Shown: positions 12,834 to 15,356 of the stretch, piece after piece
Position numbering within the stretch: the stretch's first letter is position 1
Layout of the letters: every line of letters starts with the position of its first letter
Assembly (NCBI GenBank): GCA_947176485.1
Contig: CAMWQS010000030.1
Location: forward strand, 1 to 15,356
Reading direction: 5' to 3'
DNA: 15,356 bases
Source of the DNA: an uncultured Clostridia bacterium
Lineage (GTDB): Bacteria; Bacillota; Clostridia; Christensenellales; Borkfalkiaceae
Notes under the pieces: model-generated
The model's input: the letters and a program-made list of their open reading frames with translations, nothing else
The model's database searches: none
What the model was told of the DNA's origin: nothing
Program-made: the position numbers and the translations under genes

Positions 12834-15074
12834 AAATTTATCTTCCTTTTTAAATTTTTTGTTTTTATATAATAACAGCCTTAAAGCGTTGCCCACTACG
12901 AAAAGTGAGCTTACGCTCATACAAGCCGCCGCTATCATAGGGTTGAAAACGAAACCGAGCGCAGAGAACGCACCCGCCGCAACCGGTATCATTATTACGT
13001 TGTAGAAGAACGCCCAGAAAAGGTTTTCTTTAATATTACGCACCGTGGCGCGGCTTAAATCGAATACGGTGTCAAGCGTTCTCAAATCTTCGCTTACGAG
13101 GACTATATCCGCCGAATCGATGGCAACGTCCGTTCCGTTGCCCATAGCAATACCGACGTCGGCTTGTTTTAACGCGGGCGAATCGTTTATTCCGTCCCCG
13201 ACCATAGCAACGCAACCGCCGACGGTTTGAACGTTTTCAACGGCTTTAAGCTTATCTTTTGGCAGAACTTCGGCAACGAATTCCTCTATACCAACACTTA
13301 AAGCCACGGCTTGCGCGGTATTTTGCTCGTCGCCAGTCAGCATCGCAACACGCATATTTCTTGCTTTTAACAGAGAAATCGCGTCTACGCTGCCCTCTTT
13401 TACGGTATCGGCAACGGCAATTAAAGCAAGCACTGACTTTTCGTCTGCAAGGAAAATTACCGTATTCCCGCTTTTTGAAAGCGCGGCAGCCTTGTCGGAA
13501 GCTTCTTTTGAAATCTTGACCTTTTCAAGCAGTTTTTTATTGCCCAAAAGGTACTTTTTGCCGTTATAAACGGCGGTTGCGCCTTTTCCTGTAAGATACT
13601 TGAAGTTTTCAACTTCACACGAGTCCACGGCGTACTCAACGACACACTTTGCAAGCGGGTGGTTTGAGTTCTTCTCTATTCCACAAGCAAGTTTTAAAGC
13701 GAAATCACGCTCACAATTAAATGGAATAACTTCGGTTACACGAGGTTTACCTTCGGTAATCGTCGCGGTTTTATCTAAAAGTACGGCGTTTATATTGCAG
13801 GTTTTTTGCAGACTTTCCGCATCTTTATACAGAATACCAAGTGACGCACCCTTGCCGGTTGCCGTCATTATTGCGACGGGCGTCGCCAAGCCCAAAGCGC
13901 ACGGGCACGACACGACGAGCACGCTTATAGCGTAAGTTACGCAGTGCTCGGCAACGAACCCGCCGTCAACGAGCACCCAAATAAGGAAGGTTACGAGCGC
14001 GATTATTACCACCGCCGGAACGAAAATGCCTGCAATTTTATCGGCAATTTTCTGTATGGGGGCTTTGCTTGCGCCCGCTTCTTTGACCATTTTTATTATT
14101 TTGGAAAGGGTGGTTTCTTCCCCTACACGCTCTGCACGCATCTTTATAACGCCGCTTTTAACGAGAGCTGCCGAGGTAACTCCGTCGCCTTCAACGACTT
14201 CAACGGGCAAGCTTTCACCCGTAATCGCACACTTGTCTACGAACGCACTTCCGTTTATGACGGTGCCGTCAACGGGAATGTACTCGCCTTGTTTTACGAT
14301 GAGGATATCGCCAGCCTTAACTTCCTTGACGGAAATCGTTTTCTGTTCGCCGTTAACTTCGACGGTTACCGTATCGGGGGCAAGTTTTAAAAGTTTTTCT
14401 ATCTCACTACCCGTCTTTTTCTTCGATTTTTCTTCAAGCCATTTGCCAACCGTAACCAACGCCAAAATCATTGCGGCGGACTCAAAGTGCAAATTCATGG
14501 CGTTATTCATTGCGTCTTTGCCCAAGAAAATAAAGACGGTGAGAACGACCGAATAAATAAACGACACTCCCGAGCCAAGCGCAACCAAAGTATCCATATT
14601 AGGTACTTTTTTGAACACGGCAACCACACCGTTTTTGAAAAATGCATAGTTAACGCCGATTATTGCGGCTGAAAGTATAGCTTGATACAGCGCAAACCAG
14701 CAAGAATTGCCTTCGTGCGGGTCAATAAAAAACGGTATCGGCGCGCCCCACATGTGCCCCATTGAAACGTACATTAACGGCACGAGCAGGCAAACGGAAA
14801 TAATAAAGCGGATAAACAGCTTCTTGTCTTGACTTTTTTCCTTTGTTACGGGTTCCTCGCCTTCGTTGTATATACCGTAGCCGAGTGATTTAACCGTGGA
14901 AAAAATATTATCTTCGGATAATACGGCATCGTCAAAGTCCACCTTCATGGATTTACCCATAAGGCTGACTTCACACAGCTCAACGCCTTTTAAGTTTTTA
15001 ACCGCCCTCTCTATGCCCGACGAACAAGCCGAACAAGTCATCCCGGTTATAACGTATCTTTTTGTCAATTTCAT
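12618..15074 (-). CDS. copA: Cu(I)-exporting P1B-1 ATPase with N- and C-terminal HMA domains
   Basis: 818 residues. It begins with an HMA domain (GMTCSAC, C14 and C17), has eight predicted membrane helices, the actuator motif TGES (T285-S288), the membrane CPC metal site (C390, C392), the phosphorylation motif at D434, the SNHPLAK nucleotide motif (H472) and the hinge GDGINDSPA (D627). TM7 FFYN and TM8 MSVSS match the Cu(I) subgroup. It pumps Cu(I) out of the cytosol. A second HMA (GMCCEHC, C759 and C762) forms the last 71 residues after a charged linker and resembles CopZ. The phosphorylation motif reads DKTATIT, not DKTGTIT (A437). The GCGGAG site abuts the ATG at 15074 but lies six bases before an in-frame TTG at 15068, which may be the true start. 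A consensus promoter with a palindrome precedes it; arsR follows. Confidence 0.96.
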   Translation of the reverse strand: MKLTKRYVITGMTCSACSSGIERAVKNLKGVELCEVSLMGKSMKVDFDDAVLSEDNIFSTVKSLGYGIYNEGEEPVTKEKSQDKKLFIRFIISVCLLVPLMYVSMGHMWGAPIPFFIDPHEGNSCWFALYQAILSAAIIGVNYAFFKNGVVAVFKKVPNMDTLVALGSGVSFIYSVVLTVFIFLGKDAMNNAMNLHFESAAMILALVTVGKWLEEKSKKKTGSEIEKLLKLAPDTVTVEVNGEQKTISVKEVKAGDILIVKQGEYIPVDGTVINGSAFVDKCAITGESLPVEVVEGDGVTSAALVKSGVIKMRAERVGEETTLSKIIKMVKEAGASKAPIQKIADKIAGIFVPAVVIIALVTFLIWVLVDGGFVAEHCVTYAISVLVVSCPCALGLATPVAIMTATGKGASLGILYKDAESLQKTCNINAVLLDKTATITEGKPRVTEVIPFNCERDFALKLACGIEKNSNHPLAKCVVEYAVDSCEVENFKYLTGKGATAVYNGKKYLLGNKKLLEKVKISKEASDKAAALSKSGNTVIFLADEKSVLALIAVADTVKEGSVDAISLLKARNMRVAMLTGDEQNTAQAVALSVGIEEFVAEVLPKDKLKAVENVQTVGGCVAMVGDGINDSPALKQADVGIAMGNGTDVAIDSADIVLVSEDLRTLDTVFDLSRATVRNIKENLFWAFFYNVIMIPVAAGAFSALGFVFNPMIAAACMSVSSLFVVGNALRLLLYKNKKFKKEDKFMKKIVNIEGMCCEHCAKRVEDKLSTAKNVVSVDVKLKKKIAVIRSREEVDNEEITALVTDAGYKVLSIENK
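12841..12847 (-). promoter_or_regulatory. Candidate internal ribosome binding site for the CopZ-like domain
   Basis: AGGAAGA on the minus strand followed by TAAATTT and ATG at 12833. The local sequence is AT-rich (AAAAAATTTAAAA just upstream), which would keep it unstructured. The same bases encode KKEDKF in the linker, so the match could be incidental. Confidence 0.45.
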
Positions 15075-15121
15075 CTCCGCATATATTTTTAACGGTTTTA
15101 GTCTTATTTAACCTTAATATA

Positions 15122-15150
15122 ATTATAAAGCCTAATTCCTATAATGTCAA
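15122..15150 (-). promoter_or_regulatory. Sigma-A promoter of copA
   Basis: On the minus strand: consensus -35 TTGACA (15150-15145), 17-base spacer, consensus -10 TATAAT (15127-15122). Both hexamers are perfect, implying a strong promoter that needs repression. The leader to the copA start would be about 40 bases. Confidence 0.85.
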
Positions 15151-15162
15151 TAGGAATTAGGC
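15130..15162. repeat. Perfect 13-bp inverted repeat around the copA -35 box: likely operator, possibly also a terminator
   Basis: Arms GCCTAATTCCTAT (15130-15142) and ATAGGAATTAGGC (15150-15162) are exact reverse complements separated by 7 bases. On the minus strand five bases of the -35 hexamer fall in the loop and one in the arm, while the other arm fills the spacer. A protein bound here would block RNA polymerase. It also lies 22 bases after the upstream gene's stop codon. As an RNA hairpin it could terminate that gene, but the following tract (TTTATAATT) is a poor U run. Confidence 0.75.
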
Positions 15163-15184
15163 CGTTCAACATAAAATTGAAGTT

Positions 15185-15302
15185 TTAATATAATTTTTCA
15201 AAGAAATTGTTCTTATTTAATTCGTCTTCGATGCTTTTGCCCGAACCGAGTGCCAAAAGAACTTTCGCCGTTGCCATTTCAAAGCTTATCTCGTATGCCG
15301 TC
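15185..15302 (-). CDS. C-terminal end of a protein, possibly type I L-asparaginase (5' part lost at the contig edge)
   Basis: The minus-strand frame ending in TAA at 15187-15185 is open to the window edge. The credible part reads ISFEMATAKVLLALGSGKS then IEDELNKNNFFEKLY. The pattern [EI/DM]-[ST]-x-E-x-A-x-x-K-[VL] near the C-terminus recalls bacterial type I L-asparaginases, which hydrolyse asparagine to aspartate and ammonia, but about 38 residues are too few to be sure. Codons beyond about 15288 coincide with sequence matching an Illumina adapter and should not be trusted. The stop is followed by the inverted repeat that overlaps the copA promoter. Confidence 0.4.
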
Positions 15303-15356
15303 GTGGGCGGGTAACTAAGTCGTGGGGGGGGGGCGGGGGGGGGGGGGGGGGGGGGG
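15288..15356. other. Probable sequencing artefact: Illumina P7-like adapter stretch and poly-G tail
   Basis: Bases 15288-15302 read ATCTCGTATGCCGTC, identical to the start of the reverse complement of the Illumina P7 flow-cell oligo. After a G-rich, low-complexity stretch the window ends in 10 G, one C and 22 G (15324-15356), the pattern two-colour instruments give when signal is lost. This end is best treated as non-genomic. Confidence 0.85.

Noticed and set aside
14026..14556. 176-codon plus-strand open frame opposite copA
   Set aside because: The opposite strand encodes clear P-type ATPase motifs over the same bases; composition and lack of a start signal mark it as a shadow frame.
15130..15162. 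The inverted repeat as a plain intrinsic terminator only
   Set aside because: The stem is only moderately GC-rich and the U tract is interrupted, while its fit around consensus -35/-10 boxes of copA is exact; operator is the better first reading, with termination left open.
1..15356. CRISPR array, transposon, integron, prophage, tRNA or rRNA
   Set aside because: No regularly spaced direct repeats, transposase or integrase motifs, tRNA-like folds or conserved rRNA blocks were seen; nearly all bases are accounted for by protein genes.
15303..15356. Genuine G-rich element such as a G-quadruplex
   Set aside because: It follows adapter-like sequence at the very end of the record and has only one interruption, which fits loss-of-signal base calling better.

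Overview
The window is one end of a contig from a Firmicutes-type bacterium, most likely an uncultured gut or anaerobe-type Clostridia. The reasons are the gene set (MutS2 with a Smr domain, a YlxY-like deacetylase next to an M16B peptidase as in Bacillus, a collagenase-like U32 protein), the AGGAGG-type ribosome sites, the consensus sigma-A promoters, the moderate-to-low GC by eye, and a lipoprotein carrying InlB-type repeats. No rRNA, tRNA, marker gene or host tag is present, so the genus cannot be fixed. All recognised genes lie on the minus strand, so transcription runs from high to low coordinates.

Layout in transcription order. (1) Contig edge, 15185 to about 15356: the last ~38 codons of a gene, possibly a type I L-asparaginase, running into sequence that looks like Illumina P7 adapter and poly-G and is probably not genomic. 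(2) Copper module, 15162-12188: a perfect 13-bp inverted repeat sits around the -35 box of a consensus promoter for a Cu(I) P1B-1 ATPase. The ATPase has an N-terminal HMA domain and a C-terminal CopZ-like HMA domain that carries its own ribosome site and in-frame ATG. An ArsR-family regulator follows with its own consensus promoter and ends at a hairpin terminator. (3) A single-gene unit, 12105-9563: promoter, secreted lipoprotein with three InlB-type repeats and a PL1 pectate lyase domain, and a strong terminator. (4) A tightly packed operon, 9562-2349: uvrC, a Cof-type HAD phosphatase, a U32 hydroxylase-like protein and mutS2, with junctions of -4 to +3 bases. (5) A second packed group, 2283-1: YlxY-like inactive-looking deacetylase, M16B peptidase and a truncated family 6 uracil/hypoxanthine-DNA glycosylase. 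It begins only 76 bases after mutS2 with no clear terminator between, so it may be read through from uvrC.

Functionally, the long operon groups genome and translation upkeep (nucleotide excision repair, ribosome rescue, RNA hydroxylation, base excision repair). The pectate lyase points to use of plant pectin at the cell surface. The copper genes form a self-contained efflux and chaperone set. No CRISPR array, transposase, phage gene or clearly new multi-gene system was found. The points most worth checking are the possible dual product of the copper ATPase gene, its DKTAT phosphorylation motif, the operator-like palindrome, several family members with altered catalytic residues, and the artefactual contig end.
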